From contig NZ_JABFDJ010000001.1 of assembly GCF_013403925.1 (NCBI RefSeq), positions 744,001 through 808,000 of the forward strand: a stretch of DNA of 64,000 nucleotides, in the 5' to 3' direction. Below, piece after piece: positions 18,933-28,661 of this stretch. Below the pieces are notes generated by a model. The model did no database searches, had not been told where the DNA came from, and was given only the letters and a program-made list of their open reading frames with translations. This stretch comes from Winogradskyella wichelsiae (lineage in GTDB: Bacteria > Bacteroidota > Bacteroidia > Flavobacteriales > Flavobacteriaceae). The position numbers and the translations under genes were made by a program. The first letter of the stretch is position 1. Every line of letters starts with the position of its first letter.

Positions 18933-19901
18933 TTATAATGTCCTATTTTTTCTATTGTAAATAGGTAAATATAACAAAGATACCCCCCCTAAAACAATAA
19001 TAACTAAAGTTTGAGTTGACCACATAATCCATCCAAAAGCTCTGCTTGGATCTTCTGCTATTCCAAATAAAGAAAATGCAATAACTACAGCTTCGGGAAA
19101 AGACCCTATACCTCCATTGGTTGCTGCAATACTAAAACTAGCAAGTATAAAACCAATAAGCACTGGTGTTAAAGTGATATGCTCTAATTCTGGTAAAGCG
19201 TTAGTAGTGATGTAAAACATAAGCACATACATAGACCAAATAAACAAAGTATGACCTATAAATGCCCATTTATTCTTCATCTTAAAAATGCTTAACGCTC
19301 CCTCTAAAAGACCAATAATAAAGGATTTAACTTTCACAGCGAGCTTAGAATGACTTTTTTTTATAAATAAAAATATTAAAAGCACAGCTATGACAGATGA
19401 TATCCCTACTAAAATTAACGATAATCCTGATGGATTAAATTTTTCTACAAAAAAACTATAGATAAATTCAAATTCTAAAAAAAAGGCAATTCCAACTATT
19501 GAGAGCAACATAATGGTATCTGCAATACGCTCGGCGACTACCGTCCCAAAACCTTTATCAAAAGGAATGCCCTCATAGTTTGTTAGGATTGTAGCTCGGG
19601 CGACCTCACCTGCCCTGGGAATCGTAAAATTAATAAGATATGCTGAGTACACTGCCATAATACTATTTGCAAACTTAGGCTTAAAACCCAAAGGTTCCGC
19701 CATATACAACCAACGATAAGCACGAGATAAATGACTTAACACTCCTAGTATAGCTCCCAAAATAATCCAACTATAGTCAGCATCTTTAAAATATTGAACT
19801 AGTATAGGCACTGAGATTTTAGACAAAGAATACCACACCAATCCAACTCCTAAGAGTAAAGGCAACACAATTTTTAAAATGGTTTTAGGTTGACCCACCA
19901 A
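18933..19901 (-). CDS. Flippase-like integral membrane protein (LPG synthase TM / UPF0104 family)
   Basis: A 322-residue polytopic membrane protein with about eight hydrophobic segments, matching the transmembrane part of lysylphosphatidylglycerol synthases (YbhN/AglD-like). Typical segments are AYRWLYMAEPLGFKPKFANS, then PRAGEVARATIL near residue 96 and ATNGGIGSFPEAVVIAFSLF near residue 260. It lacks the soluble transferase domain of MprF, so it would move a lipid or a lipid-linked sugar across the membrane rather than modify it. The start is only 1 bp from the panD stop, so it is co-transcribed with panC-panD. That linkage is common in flavobacteria, but the reason is not obvious. Confidence 0.85.
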   Translation of the reverse strand: MVGQPKTILKIVLPLLLGVGLVWYSLSKISVPILVQYFKDADYSWIILGAILGVLSHLSRAYRWLYMAEPLGFKPKFANSIMAVYSAYLINFTIPRAGEVARATILTNYEGIPFDKGFGTVVAERIADTIMLLSIVGIAFFLEFEFIYSFFVEKFNPSGLSLILVGISSVIAVLLIFLFIKKSHSKLAVKVKSFIIGLLEGALSIFKMKNKWAFIGHTLFIWSMYVLMFYITTNALPELEHITLTPVLIGFILASFSIAATNGGIGSFPEAVVIAFSLFGIAEDPSRAFGWIMWSTQTLVIIVLGGVSLLYLPIYNRKNRTL

Positions 19902-19902
19902 T

Positions 19903-20253
19903 TTATTTTAACAAATTGGTAGCTTCGTCTGGAAACACTAATGAAGGATTAAATACTTTGGCTTCTTCGATATCCATAGTACCATAAGTAATTAAAATTA
20001 GAATATCACCAACAGCCACTTTACGAGCTGCTGCTCCATTAAGCGTAATTTCACCACTGTTACGTGGCCCAGGAATACAGTAAGTTTCCAAACGTTCACC
20101 ATTGTTATTATTAACAATCTGAACTTTTTCACCTTGTATAATATTAGCAGCTTCCATTAAATCTTCATCAATAGTAATACTACCAATATAATTTAAGTCT
20201 GCTCCTGTAACTTTTACACGATGAATTTTCGATTTTACAACTTGAATTTGCAT
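19903..20253 (-). CDS. panD: Aspartate 1-decarboxylase (pyruvoyl enzyme)
   Basis: A 116-residue PanD proenzyme that makes beta-alanine from L-aspartate for pantothenate synthesis. The self-cleavage site is visible in [19 protein letters not shown] (Gly-Ser at about residues 24-25; Ser becomes the pyruvoyl group). [20 protein letters not shown] and [17 protein letters not shown] match the family. It follows panC by 13 bp on the same strand, so the pantothenate branch is one operon. Length is slightly below the E. coli enzyme (126 residues) and ordinary for this family. Confidence 0.95.
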   Translation of the reverse strand: MQIQVVKSKIHRVKVTGADLNYIGSITIDEDLMEAANIIQGEKVQIVNNNNGERLETYCIPGPRNSGEITLNGAAARKVAVGDILILITYGTMDIEEAKVFNPSLVFPDEATNLLK

Positions 20254-20266
20254 GCTACAAAGATAA

Positions 20267-21118
20267 TTAATTTAAAGCGATATTATCTATTAATCGTATA
20301 TCGCCTGCATATACCGCAATAAATGCTCTATATGTATTATTTGATGATTTTATTTGTATTGGCTTTAAGGTTGCTACATCTGCAATTACAAAATACTCTA
20401 ATTCTAAAAGTGATTGTGCTTTAAATTGCTCACTAACCCATTCCGTTACTACTTCTGCACTTTCTGTGCCAAACTTAGCCTTAGCGGTATTAATTGTTTT
20501 ATAAATAAATGGTGCCACATCCCTATGCACTGCAGTTAACCTTGCATTTCTAGAACTCATAGCCAAACCATCTTTTGCTCTATAAATTGAACAACCAACG
20601 ACTTTAACAGGTATTTGATGCAATTCAACCATTTTTTTTATGATCTGAAGTTGCTGAAAATCTTTTTCTCCAAAGTAAGCCACATCTGGTTTTACAATTT
20701 CGAATAAACGTTTCACTATAGTCCCCACTCCATCAAAATGACCTTTTCTAAAAGCTCCTTCCATTTCATGCTCTAAACCCTCAAAATGAAACGACTCAGA
20801 AACAACCTGATCCCCATATATATCTTCATTAGACGGTGTATAAACAATAATCTTACTATTGCTCACCGTATTTAACAATTCAATATCAGCATCAATAGTT
20901 CTAGGGTAATTAGTTAGATCTTCTGGATTATCGAATTGTGTTGGATTAATAAAAATACTAACAACAACAATTTGATTATCCCTTAGTCCTCTATTCACTA
21001 ATGATACATGTCCATTGTGTAGAGCTCCCATTGTAGGCACAAACCCAATGGTGTTTCCTTCTGCCTTTAAAGCATCTATGTGATGCGATAAATCAATTTT
21101 ATTTAAAAATACTTTCAC
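20267..21118 (-). CDS. panC: Pantoate--beta-alanine ligase, GTG start
   Basis: Joins pantoate and beta-alanine to pantothenate with ATP. The 283-residue product shows the HIGH-like motif in [17 protein letters not shown] near residue 27, [20 protein letters not shown], and the late KMSKS-like region [11 protein letters not shown] choose the GTG at 21118 (KVFLNKIDL follows) over the more upstream TTG at 21145, because that TTG lies inside the likely -7 promoter box and the extra residues would be unrelated to the family N-terminus. It leads the panC-panD-flippase operon and is divergent from the GT5-like gene. Confidence 0.94.
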   Translation of the reverse strand: MKVFLNKIDLSHHIDALKAEGNTIGFVPTMGALHNGHVSLVNRGLRDNQIVVVSIFINPTQFDNPEDLTNYPRTIDADIELLNTVSNSKIIVYTPSNEDIYGDQVVSESFHFEGLEHEMEGAFRKGHFDGVGTIVKRLFEIVKPDVAYFGEKDFQQLQIIKKMVELHQIPVKVVGCSIYRAKDGLAMSSRNARLTAVHRDVAPFIYKTINTAKAKFGTESAEVVTEWVSEQFKAQSLLELEYFVIADVATLKPIQIKSSNNTYRAFIAVYAGDIRLIDNIALN

Positions 21119-21142
21119 TTTGATAATAAAAATTAACGCGTG

Positions 21143-21174
21143 CAAACATAATATAATACTAGCAATCTGCCCAA
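21143..21174 (-). promoter_or_regulatory. Promoter of panC-panD
   Basis: On the minus strand the -33 TTG is at 21174-21172 and the -7 box TATGTTTG at 21150-21143, with 21 bases between them. It fits the Bacteroidota consensus and would give a leader of about 18 bases before the GTG start. Confidence 0.55.
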
Positions 21175-21181
21175 ATTTTTG

Positions 21182-21189
21182 TAATTTTG
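21182..21189 (+). promoter_or_regulatory. Candidate -7 box for the GT5-like gene
   Basis: TAATTTTG fits TAnnTTTG and lies 37 bases before the ATG at 21227. It is back to back with the panC promoter. No clear -33 TTG is present. Confidence 0.4.
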
Positions 21190-21226
21190 CATGTTTTTTA
21201 CTATTAATTTCAAAAGCAGCAGATTT

Positions 21227-22039
21227 ATGAAAGATAAACGAATATTATATGTGTCTTCGGAAGTAGTTCCATATTTACCAGAAACTGAGATTTCTTCAAT
21301 GTCATTTGAAGCACCGCGAATGGTAAACAAACAAGGGGGTCAGATAAGAATATTTATGCCTCGCTTTGGTAATATTAATGAAAGAAGACACCAGCTTCAT
21401 GAAGTGATTAGACTTTCTGGGATTAATTTAGTGATTAACGATCTAGACATGCCTTTAATTATAAAAGTAGCATCTATCCCTAAAGAAAGAATTCAAGTTT
21501 ATTTTATAGATAATGAAGATTATTTTAAAAGAAAAGCAACTTTAACAGATGAAAACGGAAACTTATTCCCAGATAATGACGAGCGTGCTATTTTCTTTGC
21601 TAAAGGCGTTATAGAAACTGTTAAAAAATTAAATTGGGCACCAGACATTATACATGTTAATGGTTGGCTTGCATCCTTACTACCATTATACTTAAAGGAA
21701 TTTTATAAAACCGAACCATTATTTACAGAAAGTAAAATAGTAACTTCTGTATACAATCAAAGCTTTGAAGGTACGTTAGATAAAGACATGATCTCTAAAG
21801 TAGGTTTTGACGGGCTAGATGCAACAGCTACAGAATTATTAAAAACGCCTAATTATGTTAATTTAATGAAAGTGGCCATAGATAACTCTGACGCTATTAT
21901 TAGAGGCTCTGAAGAATTACCTGAAGAATTAGACACGTATTTAACCGATTTAGAAAAACCAGTATTAGACTATTATTCAATTGAAGAATTTGCAGATCCG
22001 TATACTGATTTTTACAATAATACTGTATTAAATAGCTAA
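21227..22039 (+). CDS. Glycogen/starch synthase-like GT5 N-terminal domain, truncated and without the KTGG motif
   Basis: A 270-residue protein with the N-terminal Rossmann domain of GT5 glycogen synthases: LYVSSEVVPYLPE, GGQIRIFMPRFG, VYFIDNEDYF, AIFFAKGVIE and PDIIHVNGWLASLLPLYLK line up with the family. The start is the ATG at 21227, since upstream codons add an unrelated leader and fall next to the -7 box. Two features argue against glycogen synthesis. The ADP-glucose-binding K-x-G-G position reads PETE, and the C-terminal nucleotide-binding domain (about 200 residues in normal enzymes) is missing. The protein ends smoothly in a polar tail, and this short form beside panC is familiar from flavobacterial genomes. 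A binding or regulatory role is possible; function is unknown. Confidence 0.82.
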   Translation: MKDKRILYVSSEVVPYLPETEISSMSFEAPRMVNKQGGQIRIFMPRFGNINERRHQLHEVIRLSGINLVINDLDMPLIIKVASIPKERIQVYFIDNEDYFKRKATLTDENGNLFPDNDERAIFFAKGVIETVKKLNWAPDIIHVNGWLASLLPLYLKEFYKTEPLFTESKIVTSVYNQSFEGTLDKDMISKVGFDGLDATATELLKTPNYVNLMKVAIDNSDAIIRGSEELPEELDTYLTDLEKPVLDYYSIEEFADPYTDFYNNTVLNS

Positions 22040-22047
22040 TATTACTT

Positions 22048-23751
22048 ATGAAAAAGAATAAAATTATTTTACAGCTTATAGCGTTTAGTTTAATTATAAT
22101 CAGCTTTATAGCTTGCGAAAGTGATTTTGCAGACCTAGAATCTGACGTCTTAAATAGCGATATAGCAACTACGTTTGATACTGACTCTGATCAATACGAT
22201 GTAATTACCTACACTAAGGCCTTAAATCCTGTACAAACAAATAACTTAATATTAAATACTCTAGGGGTTTATGATGATGCTTACGGACGAACAACATCGA
22301 GCTTTGTTACACAATTAACACCTTCAACTTACAGTCCTGATTTTGGAGATGAAGTAATCGTTGATTCTGTTGTTGTAACGCTTCCCTTTTTCAGTACTGC
22401 AACAGGCACCGATACTGACGGAAACCTTACTTATACTATTGATTCCGTAATATCTACAGGAGATAGCTATAACGACATAAAATTAAGAATCTTTGAAAAT
22501 AATTATTTTCTTAGAAATTTTGATCCTAGTGGTGATTTTGGAGAAAGTCAAGCTTACTATTCTAATAAAACAGCATCTTCCTCAGAAATAATATCTGAAG
22601 GAGCTTTAGAAGGTACAGAATTAGATTTTTTAGCAGCACAAGAAACTTCTCACACAGCAGACACTAACATCATAAATATTAGTGAAGAAGTATATGTATT
22701 GGAAACAGCAGACACCGAAGATGATGATACAGATACTGTAGTAACCGAAAGACAAGCACCAGGAATAAGAATAAAACTTGATCCTACTTTTTGGGAACAA
22801 AAAATAATAGCAAAAGAAGGAGACCCTGTTCTAAGTAACGAAAATAATTTTTTAAATTATTTTAGAGGTCTTTACTTTAAAGCTGAGGCCGTTGATAACA
22901 AAGGGAGCTTTATGTACTTAAACACAAGTAGTGGTAATAATGCTAACGTTACCATTTATTACTCTAAATTAACAGCATCGACGACTGATGAAGCTGACGC
23001 AAGGGATAACGCAACATATGTGCTGAACCTAGCAACTAATAAAGTTAATTTTCAAGTTAATGATTTTACATTACCAATAAATGAAGGAGATTCTGATAAT
23101 GGAGACAGTAGACTTTATCTTAAAGGTGGAGAAGGCGCTGTTGCAGGAATAAAATTATTTGATGGTGTTGACGATGAAACAGGACTAAGTAATTTTGATA
23201 AATTTAGAAATAAATTTGTCAATCTTGAAAACAACGAATACACAAGTTCTAAACGCTTAGTTAATGAAGCAAACCTAATATTCTATGTCGATAGAGATCA
23301 ATTAGATATTTTAGGTGAAGATCCAGAAAACGAACCGGACCGTATATACCTATATGATGTAGCAAATAACAGGCCATTGACTGATTATGATAATGACTTT
23401 ACAAATAGTATTTCACCTTCATTTTCAAAAACTAATCACCTTGGTCGTCTAGAACGTGTTGATGGAGAAAACGATGGAAAGGGTATAAAGTACAAATTAA
23501 AAATCACTGAACATATTAATAATTTATTATTAAGAGATTCTACAAACGTTGAGCTAGGTTTAGCGGTTTCAATGAACGTAAATCTTGAAGGAGCTTTTTT
23601 ACAAAATAAGATCCAAAATTCTGATGATTCTAATTCAACACTTCCAATAAGTTCTATTTTATCACCTAGAGGAACCATATTACATGGTAACAATACATCT
23701 GACGAGAGTAAACGAGTATATTTAGAAATATACTATACAGAACCAAATTAA
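22048..23751 (+). CDS. DUF4270 family lipoprotein
   Basis: A 567-residue lipoprotein (signal LIAFSLIIISFIACESDF with the lipobox Cys in FIAC). The body fits DUF4270: a repeated pattern of beta-rich segments with VVVTLPFF and IRIKLDPTFWEQKI, and a C-terminal HINNLLLRDSTN...LGLAVSMNVN followed by RVYLEIYYTEPN. These proteins are widespread in Bacteroidota and of unknown function, often next to glmS and the GT5-like gene, as here. It starts 8 bp after the GT5-like stop and ends 14 bp before glmS, so the three form one operon. The link with glucosamine-6-phosphate supply is only positional. Confidence 0.88.
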   Translation: MKKNKIILQLIAFSLIIISFIACESDFADLESDVLNSDIATTFDTDSDQYDVITYTKALNPVQTNNLILNTLGVYDDAYGRTTSSFVTQLTPSTYSPDFGDEVIVDSVVVTLPFFSTATGTDTDGNLTYTIDSVISTGDSYNDIKLRIFENNYFLRNFDPSGDFGESQAYYSNKTASSSEIISEGALEGTELDFLAAQETSHTADTNIINISEEVYVLETADTEDDDTDTVVTERQAPGIRIKLDPTFWEQKIIAKEGDPVLSNENNFLNYFRGLYFKAEAVDNKGSFMYLNTSSGNNANVTIYYSKLTASTTDEADARDNATYVLNLATNKVNFQVNDFTLPINEGDSDNGDSRLYLKGGEGAVAGIKLFDGVDDETGLSNFDKFRNKFVNLENNEYTSSKRLVNEANLIFYVDRDQLDILGEDPENEPDRIYLYDVANNRPLTDYDNDFTNSISPSFSKTNHLGRLERVDGENDGKGIKYKLKITEHINNLLLRDSTNVELGLAVSMNVNLEGAFLQNKIQNSDDSNSTLPISSILSPRGTILHGNNTSDESKRVYLEIYYTEPN

Positions 23752-23765
23752 TTAAAAAATAATCT

Positions 23766-25613
23766 ATGTGTGGAATTGTTGGATATATCGGTCATCAAGA
23801 GGCTTATCCTATTATTATTAATGGACTTCAAAGATTAGAATATCGAGGTTACGATAGTGCTGGTATTGCCTTATATGATGGTACCAATATAAAACTATCA
23901 AAAACTAAGGGTAAAGTTTCTGATTTGAAAAATAAAATAGAAAGTGAAATTTCTACAGATGGCACCTTAGGTATTGGTCATACGCGTTGGGCAACTCATG
24001 GAGTTCCTAACGACGTTAATTCTCACCCACACAGTTCTAATTCTGGAGACCTTGTAATTATTCACAATGGAATTATTGAAAATTATGATTCTCTAAAGAA
24101 AGAATTAATCAAACGTGGTTATACTTTTAAATCAGATACAGACACAGAGGTGTTAATTAACCTTATTGAAGACGTACAAAAAAGTGAAAACCTAAAACTA
24201 GGTAAAGCCGTTCAAATTGCGCTGAACCAAGTTGTAGGTGCATATGCCATCGCTGTATTTGACAAAAAGAAACCAAATGAAATTGTAGTTGCAAAATTAG
24301 GCAGCCCTTTAGCTATTGGTATTGGAGATGACGAATTTTTTATAGCCAGTGATGCTTCCCCTTTTATTGAATATACTAAAAATGCCATTTATCTTGAAGA
24401 TAAAGAAATGGCCATTATTAGACGAGGTAAAAAGATCAAAGTTCGAAAAATCGAGAATGATACTGAAGTTGACCCTTACATCCAAGAGCTAAAATTAAAT
24501 TTAGAGCAAATAGAAAAAGGAGGTTACGAACATTTTATGTTAAAAGAAATTTTTGAACAACCAAGCGCTATTCTAGATACTTTTAGAGGTCGACTTCTCA
24601 GTAATGAAGCGATTATTAAAATGGTTGGTGTTGAAGATAACATGAAAAAATTCTTAGCCGCAGATCGTATTATAATTGTGGCTTGCGGTACATCTTGGCA
24701 TGCAGGCCTAGTTGCTGAATATATTTTTGAAGATTTAGCAAGAATACCTGTTGAGGTAGAATACGCTTCAGAATTCAGGTATAGAAATCCTGTTATAACA
24801 GAAAAAGATGTTGTTATTGCAATCTCTCAGTCTGGCGAAACCGCAGATACTTTAGCTGCAATAAAATTAGCCAAATCTAAGGGAGCTTTTGTTTTCGGAG
24901 TATGTAATGTCGTAGGTTCTACTATAGCAAGAGAAACGCATGCAGGTGCTTATACACATGCCGGTCCAGAAATTGGAGTGGCTTCAACTAAAGCATTTAC
25001 AACCCAAATAACAGTATTAACATTAATAGCCTTACGTTTAGCAAGAGCGAAAGGCACAATGTCGAGCTCAGAATTTAGACACCACTTAATTGAATTAGAA
25101 ACTATTCCAGGCAAAGTTGAAGAAGCATTAAAATCTGATGCATATGTAGAAACTGTTTCTGAAATTTATAAAGATTCTAAAAATTTCTTATATCTAGGAC
25201 GTGGCTTTAATTTTCCTGTAGCATTAGAAGGGGCTTTAAAATTAAAAGAAATTTCTTATATCCATGCAGAAGGTTATCCTGCTGCAGAAATGAAACATGG
25301 ACCTATTGCCTTAATTGACGAACAAATGCCTGTAGTTGTTATTGCGACTAAAAAAGGACATTACGAAAAAGTAGTTAGTAACATTCAAGAAATAAAATCT
25401 AGAAAAGGTAAAATTATAGGTATTGTAACAAAAGGAGATACAAGTGTAAAAGAATTAGCAGATCACGTTATTGAAGTGCCTGATACATTAGAATGCTTAT
25501 CACCACTATTAACCACAATACCATTACAACTATTGTCTTATCATATTGCTGTAATGTTAAATAAAAATGTGGATCAACCTCGTAATTTAGCAAAATCAGT
25601 TACGGTGGAGTAA
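23766..25613 (+). CDS. glmS: Glutamine--fructose-6-phosphate aminotransferase (isomerizing)
   Basis: A 615-residue enzyme making glucosamine-6-phosphate for peptidoglycan and lipid A. The N-terminal glutaminase begins MCGIVGYIGHQEA (Cys2 nucleophile after Met removal) with HTRWATHG and LVIIHNGIIENYDSL. Two SIS sugar-isomerase domains follow (ACGTSWHAGLVAEY, AISQSGETADTLAA, then LGRGFNFPVALEGALKLKE) and it ends in the expected PRNLAKSVTVE. All key motifs are present. A strong terminator follows at once. No riboswitch-like or glmS-ribozyme-like leader is possible, since the gene is only 14 bp from the DUF4270 stop. Confidence 0.97.
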   Translation: MCGIVGYIGHQEAYPIIINGLQRLEYRGYDSAGIALYDGTNIKLSKTKGKVSDLKNKIESEISTDGTLGIGHTRWATHGVPNDVNSHPHSSNSGDLVIIHNGIIENYDSLKKELIKRGYTFKSDTDTEVLINLIEDVQKSENLKLGKAVQIALNQVVGAYAIAVFDKKKPNEIVVAKLGSPLAIGIGDDEFFIASDASPFIEYTKNAIYLEDKEMAIIRRGKKIKVRKIENDTEVDPYIQELKLNLEQIEKGGYEHFMLKEIFEQPSAILDTFRGRLLSNEAIIKMVGVEDNMKKFLAADRIIIVACGTSWHAGLVAEYIFEDLARIPVEVEYASEFRYRNPVITEKDVVIAISQSGETADTLAAIKLAKSKGAFVFGVCNVVGSTIARETHAGAYTHAGPEIGVASTKAFTTQITVLTLIALRLARAKGTMSSSEFRHHLIELETIPGKVEEALKSDAYVETVSEIYKDSKNFLYLGRGFNFPVALEGALKLKEISYIHAEGYPAAEMKHGPIALIDEQMPVVVIATKKGHYEKVVSNIQEIKSRKGKIIGIVTKGDTSVKELADHVIEVPDTLECLSPLLTTIPLQLLSYHIAVMLNKNVDQPRNLAKSVTVE

Positions 25614-25639
25614 GCGTAATTATTACATACAATTTTTAT

Positions 25640-25686
25640 AACCGACTTAAAATTGAAATTATTCAATCTTAAGTCGGTTTTTTTAT
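25640..25686 (+). terminator. Rho-independent terminator after glmS
   Basis: AACCGACTTAA...ATTGAA pairs with TTCAAT...TTAAGTCGGTT around a short ATTAT loop, with a single mismatch, followed by seven T. It ends the GT5-like/DUF4270/glmS operon. Confidence 0.9.
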
Positions 25687-25918
25687 ACCCTTATCACAAG
25701 CATTTATATTACAACAGAAATAAATCTTCCTGAGCTCAATATAATCTTAAGTAATTAAACATCGACAACATATTAAAAAGCACCGCAATTAAGTATTATT
25801 CGATTTTAAGATCTTATTTTGTCAATATGAAACTATACAACTACATTTTTTAAGAATTTATTTATAAATTATCATTTATTTAACTAAATTGCTAATCTAA
25901 ATAAACTAAATCTCTAAC
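25687..25918. other. Intergenic region before the TonB-dependent receptor
   Basis: The gene-free stretch 25614-25918 holds the glmS terminator and then about 230 bases of A+T-rich sequence. I see no open frame, no RNA gene and no convincing TAnnTTTG box; the receptor's promoter is presumably here but I cannot place it. Confidence 0.4.
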
Positions 25919-28651
25919 ATGAAGACAATCTTAAAGCTTTTTATCATGCTTTTTTGTGTGGTATCCTTTGGTCAAACCACAATAAAAGGTGAAATCACCG
26001 ACAATACAGGATTACCATTACCTGGTGCAAATATTATTATAGTTGGCACAACTATAGGTACCGTATCTGATTTCGACGGAGTTTATACCCTAACCACAGA
26101 TCAAAGCCCACCTTTTTCCATTCAAATTACATATACTGGATTTGAAAATCAAACTATAAAAGTCACCTCAAGCAGTCAAACAATTAATGTAACCATGGCT
26201 GAAGGCAACGAACTTGATGAGGTTGTGATCTCTGCATCTCGTACACCCGAACGTATTTTTGAATCGCCTGTAACCGTTGAGCGATTTGGACTTAAAGAAA
26301 TTAAAAATACGGCATCTGCAGATTTCTATGGTGGATTAGAAAATCTAAAAGGAGTGGATGTAAACACAAGTAGTTTAACTTTTAAATCGGTTAACACAAG
26401 AGGATTTGCCACAACAGCTAATACACGATTTATGCAATTAGTAGACGGAATGGATAACTCTACCCCTGCTTTAAATTTCCCAATAGGAAATCTTGTTGGC
26501 CTTATTGAAACAGATGTGCAAAGTGTAGAATTACTGCCAGGCGCGTCATCTGCTTTATATGGTGCAAATGCCTTTAATGGTGTTTTATTTATGCGAAGTA
26601 AAAACCCTTTTGATTATCAAGGGATAAGCGCTTTTGTTAAAAAAGGAATCACTTCTCAAAAAGCTGCTGGCGATAATGAATATACAGATCTAGGTATAAG
26701 AATGGCTTATAAGTTTAGTGATAAATTTGCAGCAAAAGTAAACTTCGGTTATTTAAATGGTACAGACTGGGCAGCAACAAGTGAAGTAGATAGTGACTTA
26801 TTTGGTGGTACAAGAGCAACCAATTTAAACTATAACGGTATTAACGTTTATGGAGATGAAGTATCTGCTAATATTAACGATTTAGCAGGAGGAACAGGTA
26901 TTGTTCCAGATGTATTTGTAAGTAGAACAGGTTATAATGAACGTGATTTAACCGAAAATAAAGCACAAAGTATTAAAGCAGATTGGGGATTATATTACCG
27001 CCCAATAACAGATAGCAATTTCGAAATACAATATGTAGGTAAAGTGGGTACAGGTACAACAATATACCAAGGTACTAATAGATATAACATCGACGGATTC
27101 TTTCAAGAACAACATAAACTAGAATTAAAAAATGACAATTACTTTGTAAGGGGTTATGTTGTAGCCGATAAAGCTGGTGATTCTTATGATATGGTATTTA
27201 CAGGAATTAACATTAACAGAGCTTGGAAAAGTGATGCCGATTGGTTTGGAGATTACATCAATACTTACGTGGCAGCAACATTAGGTGGTGGTGCTACAGA
27301 TACACAAGCACATGCTGCAGCAAGAGCCGCTGCAGAAACAGGAAGATTTGAACCTGGCTCAACGCAATTTAATAATGCATTCAATAGAATTATTAAAGAT
27401 CCAGATTTAGCTACTGGATCCCAATTCCAGGATGCTTCTAAATATTACCATGCAGATGGTAATTACAATTTTAGTCACTTAACAGATATAGCAGATATTC
27501 AAGTTGGTGGTTCTTATAGACAATATAAGCTGAATTCTTTCGGATCTATCTACACCGATTACGACGGGACCATTGATTATAGTGAGTTTGGTGTTTACAC
27601 ACAAATTCAAAAGGAATTAGAATTAAATGACGATATGAATTTAAAAATAACAGCCTCTGCGCGTTATGATAAATCAGAGTATTTTGACGGCTTTGTTTCA
27701 CCTAGATTATCTTTAGGATTAACACTTAATGAAAATCATAATATTAGAGCCTCTGCCCAAACTGGTTTCAGAAATCCAACAACCCAAGATTTATTTATTG
27801 GTTTAGATGCTGGTAGAGCCATATTAGTGGGTTCTGCACCAGATAATTTAGAGCGTTATACAAGAGATTTCACAGCAAGTGATGGAACGGTATATACACA
27901 AACAGGTGCTGCTGCATACAATAACTCATATTCTGCATCATCAGTACAAGAGTTTGGTGAGACTGGTGATACCTCAGTATTAAGAGTGGCAAATCCAGAT
28001 CTTGTATCTCCAGAGAAAGTAACTTCTTTTGAAGTTGGCTATAGAGGTAAATTCGATAAATTAACCATCGATTTTAGTACGTATTATAATAAATACCAAG
28101 ATTTCATTTCTTCAGAAGTGGTTATAGCCCCGCTATATGGTTCTGTTGATGATGGTTCTGCAATTGCAGCGATAGCAAGTAGCGATTTTACCACTTATAG
28201 TGCTTACACAAATTCTCAAGTAGACGTAAATTCTTACGGGGCTTCTATAGGTTTATCTACAAAAGTATTAAGTGATTTCGATTTAGGCGGAAGCTACACG
28301 TTTACAAAACAAGATTTTGACCAAGCAGCTAATCCTAATTTTGAAACCAATTTTAACACACCAGAACATAAATTTAAAGCGCATTTTGGAAACACAGAGT
28401 TATTTAAAAATTTCGGTTTTAACGTAGCTTATAAATTTAGCGATGATTATTTCTGGGAAGCTACATTTGGAGATGGTATTGTACCAGAATTCCATACGGT
28501 GGATGCCCAAATTAATTATAAAATCCCAAGCTTAAAGTCGACTATTAAAATAGGTGGAACAAACATTGGAGGCAAAGAATATTTCACGGTCTTCGGATCG
28601 GGCTATATCGGTTCAATGTATTACGCTTCTTGGACAATTAATAACTTATAA
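25919..28651 (+). CDS. TonB-dependent receptor with carboxypeptidase-regulatory-like domain
   Basis: A 910-residue outer-membrane beta-barrel transporter. After a signal peptide (LFIMLFCVVSFGQ) comes a CarboxypepD_reg-like domain (TIKGEITDNTGLPLPGANII), a TonB box region and plug (VVISASRTPERIFESPVTVE; GASSALYGANAFNGVLFM), then the barrel ending in an aromatic-rich strand. Unlike SusC proteins it lacks a SusD partner. The next gene, 10 bp downstream, is an SGNH lipoprotein, so this pair probably works together on an ester-containing or lipid substrate. The substrate is not identifiable from sequence. The C-terminus (YIGSMYYASWTINNL) is intact. Confidence 0.92.
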   Translation: MKTILKLFIMLFCVVSFGQTTIKGEITDNTGLPLPGANIIIVGTTIGTVSDFDGVYTLTTDQSPPFSIQITYTGFENQTIKVTSSSQTINVTMAEGNELDEVVISASRTPERIFESPVTVERFGLKEIKNTASADFYGGLENLKGVDVNTSSLTFKSVNTRGFATTANTRFMQLVDGMDNSTPALNFPIGNLVGLIETDVQSVELLPGASSALYGANAFNGVLFMRSKNPFDYQGISAFVKKGITSQKAAGDNEYTDLGIRMAYKFSDKFAAKVNFGYLNGTDWAATSEVDSDLFGGTRATNLNYNGINVYGDEVSANINDLAGGTGIVPDVFVSRTGYNERDLTENKAQSIKADWGLYYRPITDSNFEIQYVGKVGTGTTIYQGTNRYNIDGFFQEQHKLELKNDNYFVRGYVVADKAGDSYDMVFTGININRAWKSDADWFGDYINTYVAATLGGGATDTQAHAAARAAAETGRFEPGSTQFNNAFNRIIKDPDLATGSQFQDASKYYHADGNYNFSHLTDIADIQVGGSYRQYKLNSFGSIYTDYDGTIDYSEFGVYTQIQKELELNDDMNLKITASARYDKSEYFDGFVSPRLSLGLTLNENHNIRASAQTGFRNPTTQDLFIGLDAGRAILVGSAPDNLERYTRDFTASDGTVYTQTGAAAYNNSYSASSVQEFGETGDTSVLRVANPDLVSPEKVTSFEVGYRGKFDKLTIDFSTYYNKYQDFISSEVVIAPLYGSVDDGSAIAAIASSDFTTYSAYTNSQVDVNSYGASIGLSTKVLSDFDLGGSYTFTKQDFDQAANPNFETNFNTPEHKFKAHFGNTELFKNFGFNVAYKFSDDYFWEATFGDGIVPEFHTVDAQINYKIPSLKSTIKIGGTNIGGKEYFTVFGSGYIGSMYYASWTINNL

Positions 28652-28661
28652 ACAATACAAA

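Noticed and set aside
21119-21145. Upstream TTG start for panC
   Set aside because: It lies in the likely -7 promoter box; the family start matches the GTG at 21118.
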